Positions 35,765 through 46,759 of a DNA stretch of 64,000 nt are shown here, one piece after another. Numbering within the stretch: position 1 is the stretch's first letter; each line of letters starts with the position of its first letter. A program made the position numbers and the translations under genes. The notes under the pieces are model-generated. The model had not been told where the DNA came from and did no database searches. It saw only the letters and a program-made list of their open reading frames with translations. The stretch is taken from contig MU008157.1 in the NCBI GenBank assembly GCA_010909165.1, positions 806,001 to 870,000 of the forward strand. Reading direction: 5' to 3'. This DNA is from Anthoceros angustus. Lineage: Eukaryota; Streptophyta; Anthocerotopsida; Anthocerotales; Anthocerotaceae.

Positions 35765-38700
35765 ATGGATATCGATCCTGCCCCCACCACGGCAGGAGGG
35801 CAACCGAGCAGTGCATCAGGAGGAGAAGGGAAGGATGTAGCTGAGAATCCACGTGTCCGGAAGGAGGTGTCATTTGATGCCCAGCTTGCGGAGAGCTTGA
35901 CTAGGAAGCGCGTTATTCCCCGTGCAAAGGTGCCAAGAACTGATGCCGATCCTCGTCCTTCAACCATTCATGGGGGCTCGTTTTTGGGTACATCGGCCCC
36001 ACGACCGTCTTCAGCCGATGAGGGGATTGAAGCACCACCCACCGGAGAGGCCATGAGGAGGAGGCGCAGGTCGTCCCTGCCCACCACGGGGTTCGAGGTG
36101 ACAGGCTCGCAGAACACATTGGTTAACAGCTGGCTTAAAAGTCAGGACATCGATACGCAGGAAAAGATTCTGATCGAAGCTTGGCTTGATCGAATGCTGG
36201 GAAGGGTGCTTGCGACAGCCAGTTCTACGTCCCTGCAGGAGAGTGCGTCCGGGGGGCTGATGTCCAGTGGTTTGGATAGAGCCAGGTTGATGTTTTCTGG
36301 ACTGGAGTCTGAGGAGGTGGATATGGTGTATCGGAGTCTGTATGCTCATACGGCAGGGTTTTATGACTTCCTGAAAGGGGGTAAGGGTTTCGAAGTTGAC
36401 GATGAGAATACGGAGAAGATCATGGTGGCGTTTAAGTTGCTGACCAGCCATTTGCAGCGGTGGGGGGATGGAGAAGGTCTGGCCATCGGGCAGAGAAGGA
36501 AGTCTTTAAGTGAGAGGAGAGATAGGGTTGGGAGTGTGGCCAGGAAGGAGACGGCGGGGTTTGAGCTGCGGAGCAAGATGGAGGTTAGGCTTATGGTTAT
36601 GTCAAGGGAGTTGGAACGGGAGAAGGAGCGCCGGAAGCAACAGGACGAGCTTATTGAATCTTTGCGGAAGCAGATCATGGACTTGGAAGCCGCGTTAGCT
36701 GCATTGCGGGAATTGTGTAACAAGATGAAGGCGGAAATGGACTTGATGAGTGCAAAAGCTCAAGAGGAGATAGACCGGTTGAAGAAGCTTCTGCAGGAAC
36801 AGTATGACCAGCTGTCGGCTTTGAGAGAGCTGTTGCGTCAGCAGGAAGCTGAGTTGACTGAGCTTAGGGAGACCCTGCGGCTAGCGCAAGAGAAATTTGC
36901 GAGCAAATCTTTGGAAGATGCAGAGGCCCTCGCTAAGGTGTATATGGAACGCATTGGAAAGCTCGAGAAGGATATTGCTGACCTTTTATGTGAGCTGGCT
37001 CGACTTCGGGAGAGTGAGCTCGAAGCCAGAAGGCAAAGGGATGCGTTACAGGAGCTGTATGAATTTGAGTCCACCCGGAATGCACGTGAGTATCAAAGAT
37101 TTTGTCTGAACACACTAGCACCTCTTGGCCTGGTCCATCGCTGGGCATATGAAGGGCAGTGTGCCATTGCAGGTTGAGGGTTTTCAAGAGATCAGTGTTC
37201 ATCAGTCTCTTGCTCATTTATGCAGTTCTCAGGCTCCAAATTGACGAGTTGCTAAGGAATCGGGACAAGATGAACCAGGATGCTGAACTAACTCAGCAGA
37301 AGCTGTTGGAGAATGCTCGTATCATTGCAGAACAACAGGCTGAAATTCTGGCTCTAAAATCTGCTCTTGAAAGGGCAAATGAACTTCTTGCAAAACTCCA
37401 GGGTAGGTCTTCACTTCTATGATGATCCCCTAATTTGCCTCAGCAAGTTGGGTCAGACAAACGTCCCCTCTTGTCAATTTCACTTCGTGTTTGTGTTGTC
37501 AAGCTGCTCAGCTGATTTTCAGTTGTTGATCCCTTCATAGTGGACCCAAGGAGCCTCCAGGCTACTGGGTTCCTAGCTCCTAATGTACCTGGAGGCAGTC
37601 GTGTTACTAATAAACTGCTGAATTTTGTTAGTATGCATCGTCATGCAATCATACCTGGACAAGGTAATTTGGTACAACAGGTGTAGAACGGGAGAACCAA
37701 GCTCTAAGGGAGAAGTTAAAGGAGTATGAGAAAATAAGCGACTCTCTGAAGGCACTTGACCAAGCCATGAAAGCAGTCACTGGTGACACCTCACCAGATG
37801 CTTCTTGGTTTGGGGAGAGAGCAGAATCTCTGCAGAGGAATGGAATGAAGGTTCTCAGCATGTTAAATATGGCAAATGATGCGATCAAGCTATTGCAGGA
37901 AAAGCTGGTTGAAAGGAATCTCCTTTTGAAAGAACTACAAGATCAGGTCAGTTCCCCTCTTGCAGTGGTTCCGTAAGTGATGTGACATATTGCGGGAGAT
38001 CCGCTGGCTCATCTAAGTGTCATGGCTCCTAAGCATGTTGCTGTAGTCATCTGTGTGACATTTATGTCATCTGCTAATTAGGTCATTTATGACTGCAGCA
38101 TTGAATTCCTACCAACACAATCTGAGCTGTCATACAGCTTGCTAGGACCTTGGCTCAAATTGATGATTTAGAAAAGCGGCTCAATAATGCTTTGGAGCAA
38201 GGCGAAAGCAAAGATGAATCTTGCCGGGAAATGCAAGGCCAATTAAGGTCCATGACTGATGAGTTAGAGAGGCTGAGAAAGCTTCTAACTGAGCTTCAAG
38301 CAAAGTATGACGCACTGAAGATGCGCATGGCTGCTGAGATAGAACGACTGAAAGCTGAATTGCAGGCTTTAAGGGAAGCACTTGCGGCGGAGAGACAAAA
38401 AACAGCCGATGCATTGGCAGCCTTAAAGAATCAGGTAGTTTCAGGTGATAAATGAGAGACTATAATCCTTTCGACACAACAGTGAGATGGGCCTAATTCG
38501 ATCAATGAATTTGTGAGTGTCGCATGGGCGTAGTATTATCAATTACATTCACCTTCAGTTTCTGATGTGCATAAGCAGATGGACCTTGTAGAACGTTTGA
38601 GACAGGAGTTGGAGAAGGCACGTAGACAAATTGAGGAACAAAAGAAGCTACTTGAAGAGAAGGATCGGAAGTATGAGAAAATGTTAGACACTTTGAAAGG

Positions 38701-41700
38701 TAGCAAAGCCAATAATGAGGAACTGGAAGCTCTTATAGATGCCCTCCGGAGAGAGTTGGCACTGCTCAGGAAAAGACTGCAGGATGAATCGGATGTCATG
38801 AGGCTGCTTGAGGGTGAGACACTTGTGCTCTGATTGCCCTTGAAACTGTCTTGTGTTGTTGTAGGACCATATCTATTTCCCTTGCAATTTGCAAACAAGC
38901 AAGTATGTCTTTGCAGGTCTTTTGTTTAAACAGAGAATTTTCTTTTGATTTGATTTGTCAGAGGAAAGACAGCTCCTACTAGCGGACTTGGAGAATTGCA
39001 AAAAGCAGCTGGATTTTATGAAGCAGGAATTGCAGGACACTATAGAGGCTTTCATGATTGACATGAATTCACTTCGCAATATGATGAGCTACTTACAGGA
39101 AACCGAAGAGCTGTTTGTAAATAGACAGCTACAGTATCCTGCTTCTGCATCCACTGCAGGTGAACAAATCAAATCCATAACAATTGCAAGTTCCAGCACC
39201 GGATTTGTTGAGAAAGGTCTTCAAATAAGGGATGCTGCATCGCCGGTGTCGTCAGAAGAGCCTTGGACGCTTTCTCCAGCTTCTCCAAGCACACCACGGA
39301 TGATAGAGGTTTTCCAGGGTGGTTTATCTGATCCAAGGACTCTGGAGCTCAAATCAGGAGCCTCTCAAGCTTACTTTGATTTGAGAGGTGTTCTTGAAGA
39401 GAAGAATGAACAGTTACGGGTCCTACAAGCTGCATTACAAGTTATGGAAAGGCAGCTTGCCCTCTATGGACCACATGTGACAGCCTTGGTCAATCTTCTA
39501 TGGAGAGTAAGCAAGTTTGCTCTTTCAGGAAGCCGAAACAGGCAAAGTCATTTGTTTTGTGTAATGTGGGCCGTCAGGTCCCTGCATCACCATCCTATGT
39601 TGTCATGCTTCGCATATCCACAGGTTTGGAAGATGGCTACGGAAGCTCAGAGAGCCCAGCGTGAGCTTGTCTCAAAGTTGCTCCAGCAACTTGTTCGGTT
39701 CTGGAACAGCCTGGGAGGCGGGTTGACAGGTGACGATGACAAGCACCTTCAGTATACAAATGTGTTGCAAACTCTTCAAGAGATTACTTCTATGAGTGAT
39801 CTTGAGATGGATGCTGAGCAAAGCATAGCAAATGAAGTGCAAGGTCACTTACACAACCTGCCTCCACTCCCTCCCCAAGGAATTGACTTTGCTGCCCAAC
39901 AATACAGACTGCACACTGTGCGCGTCTCAAACTTCGAGTTCTCTTCTACAAAAATCCAGGAGGTCAAGAATGTTGATCGTCTCTTTTCCAATGAGGGGTT
40001 GGAGACGGCTTCAGGACCACCTTCCAAGATGCAACTTTTAAATCTTGAACTTCCAGAGGCTTCTCTCCTAGCTAATCTGACACCTAAGGACTTGCAAGAA
40101 GTACTAACTCTTGAGAGACGGCTTGCTTTAGAAAGGGTGGCACTGCAGAAAGAGGTCCAGAGGCTTCAAGCGAAACTGTTGGCTGAACAAGCAGCTAGAA
40201 GGTGGCGAGACAAGTATACTAGGGAGCTGTATGAAAAGCTCATGGGGAAGGTAACTTGCTATGATGAGTGAACATGTACTCAGGCATATACTTGCGAACT
40301 GATCCACTGTTGCGTGCCCCATATTTTAGAGCCCTGCACAGCACGTTGGGTGACTTGTTAGAGCCTTTTCTGCCCCTAATAGTCTCAATTGGGTGGAATT
40401 CAGGGAAAAGTGTCCAGAGCTGCCCAAACAGCTGCCTCAGGTTTTTGGTCGCTCTTGATACCTCATCCTCTATCTCCTGAGGAAACAGATATGCTGGAGT
40501 TCCGCACCTATTGGCAAAAGCTTGCTCGAAAGGCCGTTGTAAGCTAACTACCATCCCTGAAAATTTTATGCTGAATCGATCATCGTAAATCTATGCCTAA
40601 AACTGCACGGACTAGACTGTATGACAGTGAAGTAGGGCAGGACAGGTAGATTTTAGAACAACGCTAGCGATGTTGCAGTTCCATTGTTTTGTGTTGCAGT
40701 TGTAACAAGCCGATTCTGCAATTTCATGTCTCTTGTTCCTGCCGTAGGATGCCGAGCCACTCACAGAAAGGTTTGTTCGACAAACAATCACTGACATATA
40801 TGCTGCAAAGATTAAAGACGACATTGCGTGTATGAGAAGTGGGAAAACACCTCATGAAATGCCTGAGTATGTCTATCTCTACTACCGAAAACGATACGGA
40901 CTCACCCACATGCGGGAGGATCATTTGCTTGAGCTTCTGGCCTCACTAATAGCGTACAGGGACATTCCTGAGGTATGAGGCTTAAGTTGTTGGCTGGTTT
41001 GCAAAAGATATTCCTGCAAATCAAGGTCACGGTTCAGGGTTCAGGAGCTCAAGCAATGTCCGTAAGCTCAGATGACGATCATTCTCAGTCTGTGTTGCAA
41101 ATAATAGGTGTCGAAGTTTGCGGTATCAGCTGCTGTTCTTGATGATGAGTATTGCGCTGTGGCCCGCCCAGTAACTCCTCTGATTCCCCCACGGGAAGAC
41201 AGAGTACCTCCTCAGCAAGTGGTGAAGACCATATCCAGCAATGTTGAGATGGCCAGATTGCCGCTTGGAGAGCTCCAGTTTCACCAGACAACGGCTGCAA
41301 CCAATGAGGACATTTGGAAAGGGGATTCCTTGTGCACGCCAAGGTCAATCCTCAGTGCTCGTGACCCTCTGTATGGAGGACTAATGAGTGCACGATCATC
41401 AGAGCCGTGTTCTTCCCGACTGTCGACTCCCATGGCAAGTTCAAGACTGGGAAGTCCAAGATCTGGCTACAGACTCTCTAGCCCAAGAACGTCCATTGCT
41501 GCAAGTCCAAGAACCAAAGGCTCTGGGATGCCAATCATGCCTCTGTTAAGCACATCTGTGGGTAATCCTAGGTGGAGCTCGAAGACTGTGAACAAAACTG
41601 AAAATGTGCCAATTGTTAAGGCAAGCTCTCAACAATGTGAGAATGATGCACGACAAGTTTATTCGGACCAGAATGATGGAAAAGTAAACCATCGCTGCAC

Positions 41701-43100
41701 TTTTTTTTGAGCAGGAAACCAAGCTTCTTGGCATGCATCATGAAGAGCTGAAGCATCCACTCGCGGAACATTTGGTAGAATGGAAGCCTTTATCGTGCCC
41801 AACGATGCTGGATCTTGAGCTCCTTGCACATCCTTTGGTAAGTGTGCCCGCTCGGAATGCGACCCCAAGATCTGCCTGATGAAATTCGTATAACCGACCC
41901 CTGCATTTTCTGCGCGCAGACTGAAGAGGCGACAGAGCTGGTCTCACATGTGCCAGGCATTGAAGCACTCCTTGCAGTGATGGTATCTCCGCAATTCATC
42001 CAGGCTGCATCCAATATCGACCTAGGAGTACCAATCGGAGACATGCAACTACCCCAGATGCACGTGCTACTTGAACAGGTGCAATGCCGTAACTTGGTGG
42101 CGTGATCAAAAGCCTTGCAGTCACAGCTATCCTTTGACTGTGTGTTCCTGCCTCACTTGTATCCAGACCTGCAACATTCTGGACATGGACTGCCCACTGA
42201 TGTTCGTCCGAGACAGTCCCTACTGTCGGGCATACACATGGTGTCTTCAGGGTTCTCCACCAGCAATCGTATTTAACAGCGCAGTGTTCGACATCCTGGA
42301 ACCAGGAGAACTCCAGGTGATTGTAACAAAGCTTCATCTATCCCAATAAAAAATAATGCTGCAGATGCAGCCACCGCATCTCAGAAGTTCTTTCCTGCAT
42401 ACAGGCACTGATGGCACAGCAGCTCACAATCCTCAAATGGCCCAAGTACCGCCACCTAGCCATGGCCTGGACCATCCTGATCCTCGCCCCCGCCTTACTG
42501 GAGCCCGACCTGGCTCCATCAGGCGTGAAGCTCATGGACAACAGCAACCTCCGAGACCTGAAATGGGGCCCTAGCAACGCGGCCTTCGACGGCAGGTGGC
42601 CGGTGTCAAGCGCCCTCGCCAACAGCCTGGACAGATGGATCCGGTATCAGGAGCTGGTGGGCGACCGCGCAGCCCTCATCGTCACCGAAAGCCTGCTGGT
42701 AGTCGTCTCCGCCAACCTGAAAATGGCCGCAGGATCCCACACCCTGGCCAAGCAGCTGAACATCGAAGCCCTCCTGGAACAGGGCCACAAAGCCGACGCC
42801 GCCGCCCAGTCCACCATGCTCCGCAACCTGGGCCTCCAGCAGTCCTCCTCCCTCTCCGACAACCTCAACATCCGCACCGAATTCACCTCCATCGCCCACT
42901 TCAGCTCCATGATCTCCAAGAAAACCATCGCCGCCAACGTGAGTAAATCCAAGTCCCAGTCCTTCGGCGTGGAGCTCAAGTCCCTCCAGCTGGGCAGCTC
43001 CTCCCACTCCCTGGCCGTCCTCCGCGCCAGAGAGCTCTCCAGGTGGGCTCACACGGAGGAGATCGCCCCCATGTGGCACAAGCTTGTCTCATCAGCCTAG
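35765..43100 (+). CDS. Long coiled-coil protein with an inactive peptidase M48 domain (14 exons)
   Basis: Exons are 35765-37085, 37226-37402, 37681-37946, 38138-38444, 38559-38813, 38962-39506, 39624-40250, 40404-40538, 40748-40972, 41108-41683, 41715-41837, 41920-42078, 42167-42316 and 42405-43100. The reading phase agrees at every join, giving 5,562 nt or 1,853 aa. Residues 1-250 are a Ser/Pro/Arg-rich head and a helical region. Residues from about 280 to 1000 are mostly heptad coiled coil ('RRELALLRKRLQ', 'EVQRLQAKLLAEQAARRW'). After a Ser-rich linker, residues from about 1490 match the M48 metallopeptidase fold: 'VPGIEALLAVMVSP', 'PQMHVLLEQTCNILDMDCP', 'LMFVRDSPYCRAYTW' and 'FDILEPGELQALMAQQL'. 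The HExxH site reads QQLTI (Gln1627, Gln1628, Ile1631), so it cannot bind zinc or cut peptides. The join at 41683/41715 implies a 31-nt intron, which is too short, so the donor there is probably further upstream. Function unknown; a scaffold role is inferred. Confidence 0.75.
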
Positions 43101-43298
43101 CTACCGCCCAACTTTCTTTATCCCTCAAAAACACCTGGTCCTACCCCAACCTCATTGTATGGCCCTGACCCAACACGGACCTTGACAGATGCTCTTCTTT
43201 CATTCTTTCTTCAATTCCTTCTTTCATTCCTTCTTGCATTCTGTCTGCTGACGTTCTGAATTTGGGTGCTTGTGCGAATTCTTTGTTTCCGTCCATTC

Positions 43299-44750
43299 AT
43301 GCTGTATGGCCATGGGGACGCTGCTGCCCATGTGAGGAGGATGGTTGTGGGCGCTGCTGCTTGGTGGCAGCCGTGCTCGGTGGAGACGGTTCTGGCGTCC
43401 TCCTGCATTTCGGCCATGCTTTTGGGCCGGGGGCATGGACCCAGCGCGGGATGGGGCAGGAGGAGGGCGCATGCGCGTTCTGGCTGGAGCCCCACCAGCC
43501 GCAGGGCGCTGGTGATCGGGACGGTGGTGATTTCCGGGTGCTGGGCGCAGCAGCGGTGTCCTTTGCTGGCTCTTGCGGCGGTGCCGAGGCCAGAGCCCAT
43601 TGTGCTGGACCAGGACGACACGGGCCCGGCTCCGACGCCATGCACCGTGGTGTCAGCCCCGGGGAGGCGGATTGTGGCGGTGGGCGATGTGCATGGGGAC
43701 CTGGAGAGGGCGAGGCTGGCGTTGCAGTTGGCGGGAGTGCTGAGCGCGGACGGGCGGAGCGACTGGGCGGGGGGATCCACCGTCCTGGTGCAGGTGGGCG
43801 ATGTGCTGGACCGGGGCGGGGACGAGATTGCAATCCTTTCTTTGCTGGCCCGGCTGCGGCAGCAGGCGCGGGCGGCCGGGGGCGCTGTGTTGCAGATTAA
43901 CGGGAACCATGGAAACCATGAACGTGGCCGGGAGTTCCGGGACGCCGCGCCGGCCGGCTTCCAGGAGTGCCAGCGCTTCGCGGACTACTGCCGGGAGGAG
44001 CACGGCGGGGACTGGGGCGCCGCCTGGGGCGTGGCACCGCGACTCGCAGGCGGCGCGGGAGGCGGAGGACCGGCGGGCGGCGCCCGGGACTGGGCTGCCG
44101 CGCTCTGGAACCCGCTCAAGCTGCAGAAGGGCAGGCAGCGCGGGCGCTGCTCGCGCTGGGGGTTCCTGGCGCAGGAGCTGTCCAGGCATGGGGTTGTGCT
44201 GAAGGTGAACGACTGGTTGTTCGCGCACGGCGGGGTCTTGCCGCACCACGTCCAATACGGGCTGGAGAGGATCAACAAGGAGGTGTCGGATTGGATGCGC
44301 GCGGCGAGATCCTCCGTCGGCCAGCAGGCGCAGATGCCGTTTCTGGCCACGCGAGGCTTTGATAGCGTGGTGTGGAGTAGGCTCTACTCCCGGGAGATCT
44401 ACGAGCGTCCCGAGGACAGGATCACCGCCTGCGCCGTGCTCTCGGCTGCGCTCGACGCCGTGGATTGCCGCGGCCTCGTCGTCGGGCATACCCCGCAGAT
44501 GGCCGGGGTGAACTGCCAGTGCGACGGGCGCGTGTGGAGGATCGACGTCGGGATGTCCAGCGGCGTCCTGCATGCCCTGCCGCAGGTGCTGGAGATCGTG
44601 GACGGCCAGGTGAGCGTGCTCCGCTGCTCGGCTATGGCGGAGCAAGGGTTAGGGTTTCCCGATGTGGAGGATGACCTGGCCGGCCTCCATGGCCTCGGCA
44701 ATCTCTCTTCCCTGCTCGGCTTCGTCCGAGCTCCTCCTAGAACAGGCTGA
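43299..44750 (+). CDS. Shewanella-like protein phosphatase (calcineurin-like fold)
   Basis: This intronless, GC-rich gene encodes a metallophosphatase. In order it has 'VGDVHGDLERA' (metal ligands Asp and His), 'VGDVLDRGGDE' (GDxxDRG), 'INGNHGNHERG' (GNHE box), 'LFAHGGVLP' and 'GLVVGHTP'. This is the signature of the bacterial-type SLP (Shewanella-like) phosphatases of plants. One plant form is chloroplastic and one sits in the cytosol or mitochondrion. The N-terminus before about residue 110 is hydrophobic and Arg/Trp-rich and could be a targeting sequence, but its start is unsure: in-frame ATGs lie at 43299 and 43341. The GNHE region reads as a doubled GNHGNHE, discussed in the findings. 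It is convergent with the small heat-shock gene, 369 bp away. Confidence 0.88.
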   Translation: MLYGHGDAAAHVRRMVVGAAAWWQPCSVETVLASSCISAMLLGRGHGPSAGWGRRRAHARSGWSPTSRRALVIGTVVISGCWAQQRCPLLALAAVPRPEPIVLDQDDTGPAPTPCTVVSAPGRRIVAVGDVHGDLERARLALQLAGVLSADGRSDWAGGSTVLVQVGDVLDRGGDEIAILSLLARLRQQARAAGGAVLQINGNHGNHERGREFRDAAPAGFQECQRFADYCREEHGGDWGAAWGVAPRLAGGAGGGGPAGGARDWAAALWNPLKLQKGRQRGRCSRWGFLAQELSRHGVVLKVNDWLFAHGGVLPHHVQYGLERINKEVSDWMRAARSSVGQQAQMPFLATRGFDSVVWSRLYSREIYERPEDRITACAVLSAALDAVDCRGLVVGHTPQMAGVNCQCDGRVWRIDVGMSSGVLHALPQVLEIVDGQVSVLRCSAMAEQGLGFPDVEDDLAGLHGLGNLSSLLGFVRAPPRTG

Positions 44751-45119
44751 TCGATTCGACATTCTTCTGTACAGGATTCGCCGCACTCCTCTGCCTTGTC
44801 TCCCGCCGTGGCCTGTTGCATGCAATCTATGTTTCATGCTATGGCCAGAGGAAGGTGATATTTATATGTTGCGGTGAGGTTAGGACAAAGAAAAAGTAAA
44901 GAATATGTAGGTAGGAAGTCTGGGATATTATATAGATGGTATTTATCATCAAACGCTAACACCGGACAGCAAGCTCGGCAAGCTCAGCAGTTGAGCTTAT
45001 GTTCGTTGAATGAAACCAAAATGTGGGGCGATGGGGGAAGTAGTAGTGCTTCATCTCGAAGTCTGCACCAGGTTGGAGCTAGTGGGCGGGCTGTGCTACG
45101 CCTTGGCCTGGGCCTTGGC
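44751..45119. other. Intergenic region between convergent genes
   Basis: It holds the 3' ends of the phosphatase (+) and the small heat-shock protein (-). Nothing else was recognised. Confidence 0.5.
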
Positions 45120-45698
45120 TTAGGCCACCGGCACGTCCAGGAATCGGGGCGCATGGGGATCTGGTGGGGGTATCTTGGGCACTGTCACCACCAGCACCCC
45201 GTCCCTGCATATGGCTTTACAGTGGTCCACATTCGCATTTTCGGGCAGCATAAATTTGAAAGCAAAATGGCCGGGTCTTCGCTGCTTCTGCAGGAACTTG
45301 GTCTCCCCTTCTATGTCGTCATCGGGTTTTCGCTCTCCCCTCACCACCAGAACGTTGTCGTTCTCAACTCTCACCTGAAAGTGTAGCGCACAAGAATAAC
45401 AACAAACAACAAACAACATGACAGCCAACAAAGCCAGTAGAGGTGAGCGACTAAGGACGAGCGCAGGGGACGATAGGAAAACAGGAAAGAATAGAATAGA
45501 ATGGTTTCTTGGTCGCAGCAGATAAAGGAAAGGGATGAGTGTTCTCTGTGCGATTCCGGGACAAAACAGTGCAGCAAGTCATGCACTCCGAGTAAGAAGT
45601 AGTACCTTCACGTCATGGGATTTGCAGCCAGGCATATCAGACACAAAGACGAAGGACTCAGGATGTTCCTTCACATCGACATCGGTTCCGGTTGCCAT
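45120..45698 (-). CDS. Small heat-shock protein, class II-like (2 exons)
   Basis: Minus-strand exons are 45698-45606 (93 nt) and 45374-45120 (255 nt), giving 115 aa. The intron of about 230 bp has a GTACTA donor and a CAG acceptor. The alpha-crystallin domain fills almost the whole protein. It starts at 'ESFVFVSDMPGCKSHDVKV' and runs through 'NVLVVRGERK' and 'FAFKFMLPENANVD' to 'CRDGVLVVTVPKIPPP', with the conserved G-V-L motif of beta strand 9. The short N-terminal arm and the sequence around the MPG/PENAN motifs match cytosolic class II proteins, which act as ATP-independent chaperones. No clear heat-shock element (alternating GAA/TTC) was found upstream, only imperfect matches near 45780-45810. 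Confidence 0.88.
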
Positions 45699-46759
45699 TT
45701 CACTTTCTCGTTGTGCTCATTAAGTCTCTGGTTATAAGAGGACGAAAATCAGTCTCATTTTTTCTGTCGTTGCCAGGATGCCTTCTTTGAATGCATGCAA
45801 GAAGAACCTGGGACAAAATGTTCACACAATGAACCCTTCCATTGTCCGATGCAGATGTGGCACCCACAGGAGGAGTGTTTACCCCGGTCTCTCTTTCATT
45901 TGCCAAATTCCTCAACAAGACCTATCAACCGTGGCTACCAAATTCAAGGGCATATTAGTAGTCTACGGCTGAGATCACAACCCTTCCTTTCATTGCTTGC
46001 AAGGTGAACCATGAGGTGAATCATGGTGAGAATAGATGCAAATCCCCCCTGTTACCCGCACCATCACATGCACAGCACATCACATGTAATGCAATGTACT
46101 GCAAGGCTCAGAAATGGGAATCTAGGTGCACGGATTGATGGAATAGGGGACCCTAAGCATGTCAAACCCCCGGGTTGCTGCAATCCGCAGTACAGGATTG
46201 ATCAGGGCAAGGACGTGGACACACGGACGCCGGCAAAATGACCGCTTCCACAAACAATTGAGCCTTACCGCAAATGTCCTCTGAACTTGGCCGCAAGAAA
46301 GCCCGGCCTGGAGATGAGCAAGTCTGTTGTGAGAGCACGGCGGTCAGTTAGAGATCCGAGGCGCCGCAGAAACACACGAATTGGATCCACTGCAAGGCGA
46401 TCTTACAAGAAGGGAGGCGAGGCGAGGCGCAGCGGGAGGCGCGCGCGCGGGGGCAGACGCGGCACGGCAGGCCAGGGAATGAGGGCTTCACGCTGCGCAC
46501 AAGGGCCAGGGGGAGTCTGAAGCAACGCCGAGCGAGGAGGCGTAGCAAGCCAAAGGTTGGCTTCTTGGGGCGTGCCCCCGCCGCTCACGACCTGCCTAGT
46601 CCGCGCGGCATCGCATCCTTCACCAGACACCTTCCCGCCTTCAGTTACGCGCCATTCTCCCGCCTGCATTTCGTTTCCAACGTTTCATCCCACCACGCAT
46701 TTCGGTCTCCAGCCCTTGACAAAATCGGCTTCCTCGCTTCACGATTCCTCGGAGCCTGA
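45699..46759. other. Intergenic region
   Basis: It contains the promoter of the small heat-shock protein (a minus-strand TTATAA lies about 35 bp upstream of its ATG, at 45731-45738) and the 3' end of the next PPR gene. A GC-rich stretch at 46370-46500 gives Arg-rich open frames on the plus strand that look like chance. Confidence 0.45.

Noticed and set aside
42606-43079. 157-codon Gly-rich frame antisense to the M48 exon
   Set aside because: It mirrors the regular C-rich third positions of the sense exon. No domain is present.
43653-44645. 330-codon open frame antisense to the phosphatase
   Set aside because: It lies fully opposite a strong domain match, is Arg/Pro/His-rich and comes from high GC content. 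It is a shadow frame.
46287-46520. Arg-rich plus-strand frame that looks like a basic nuclear protein
   Set aside because: Composition follows a short GC-rich purine tract. No homology or splice context supports it.
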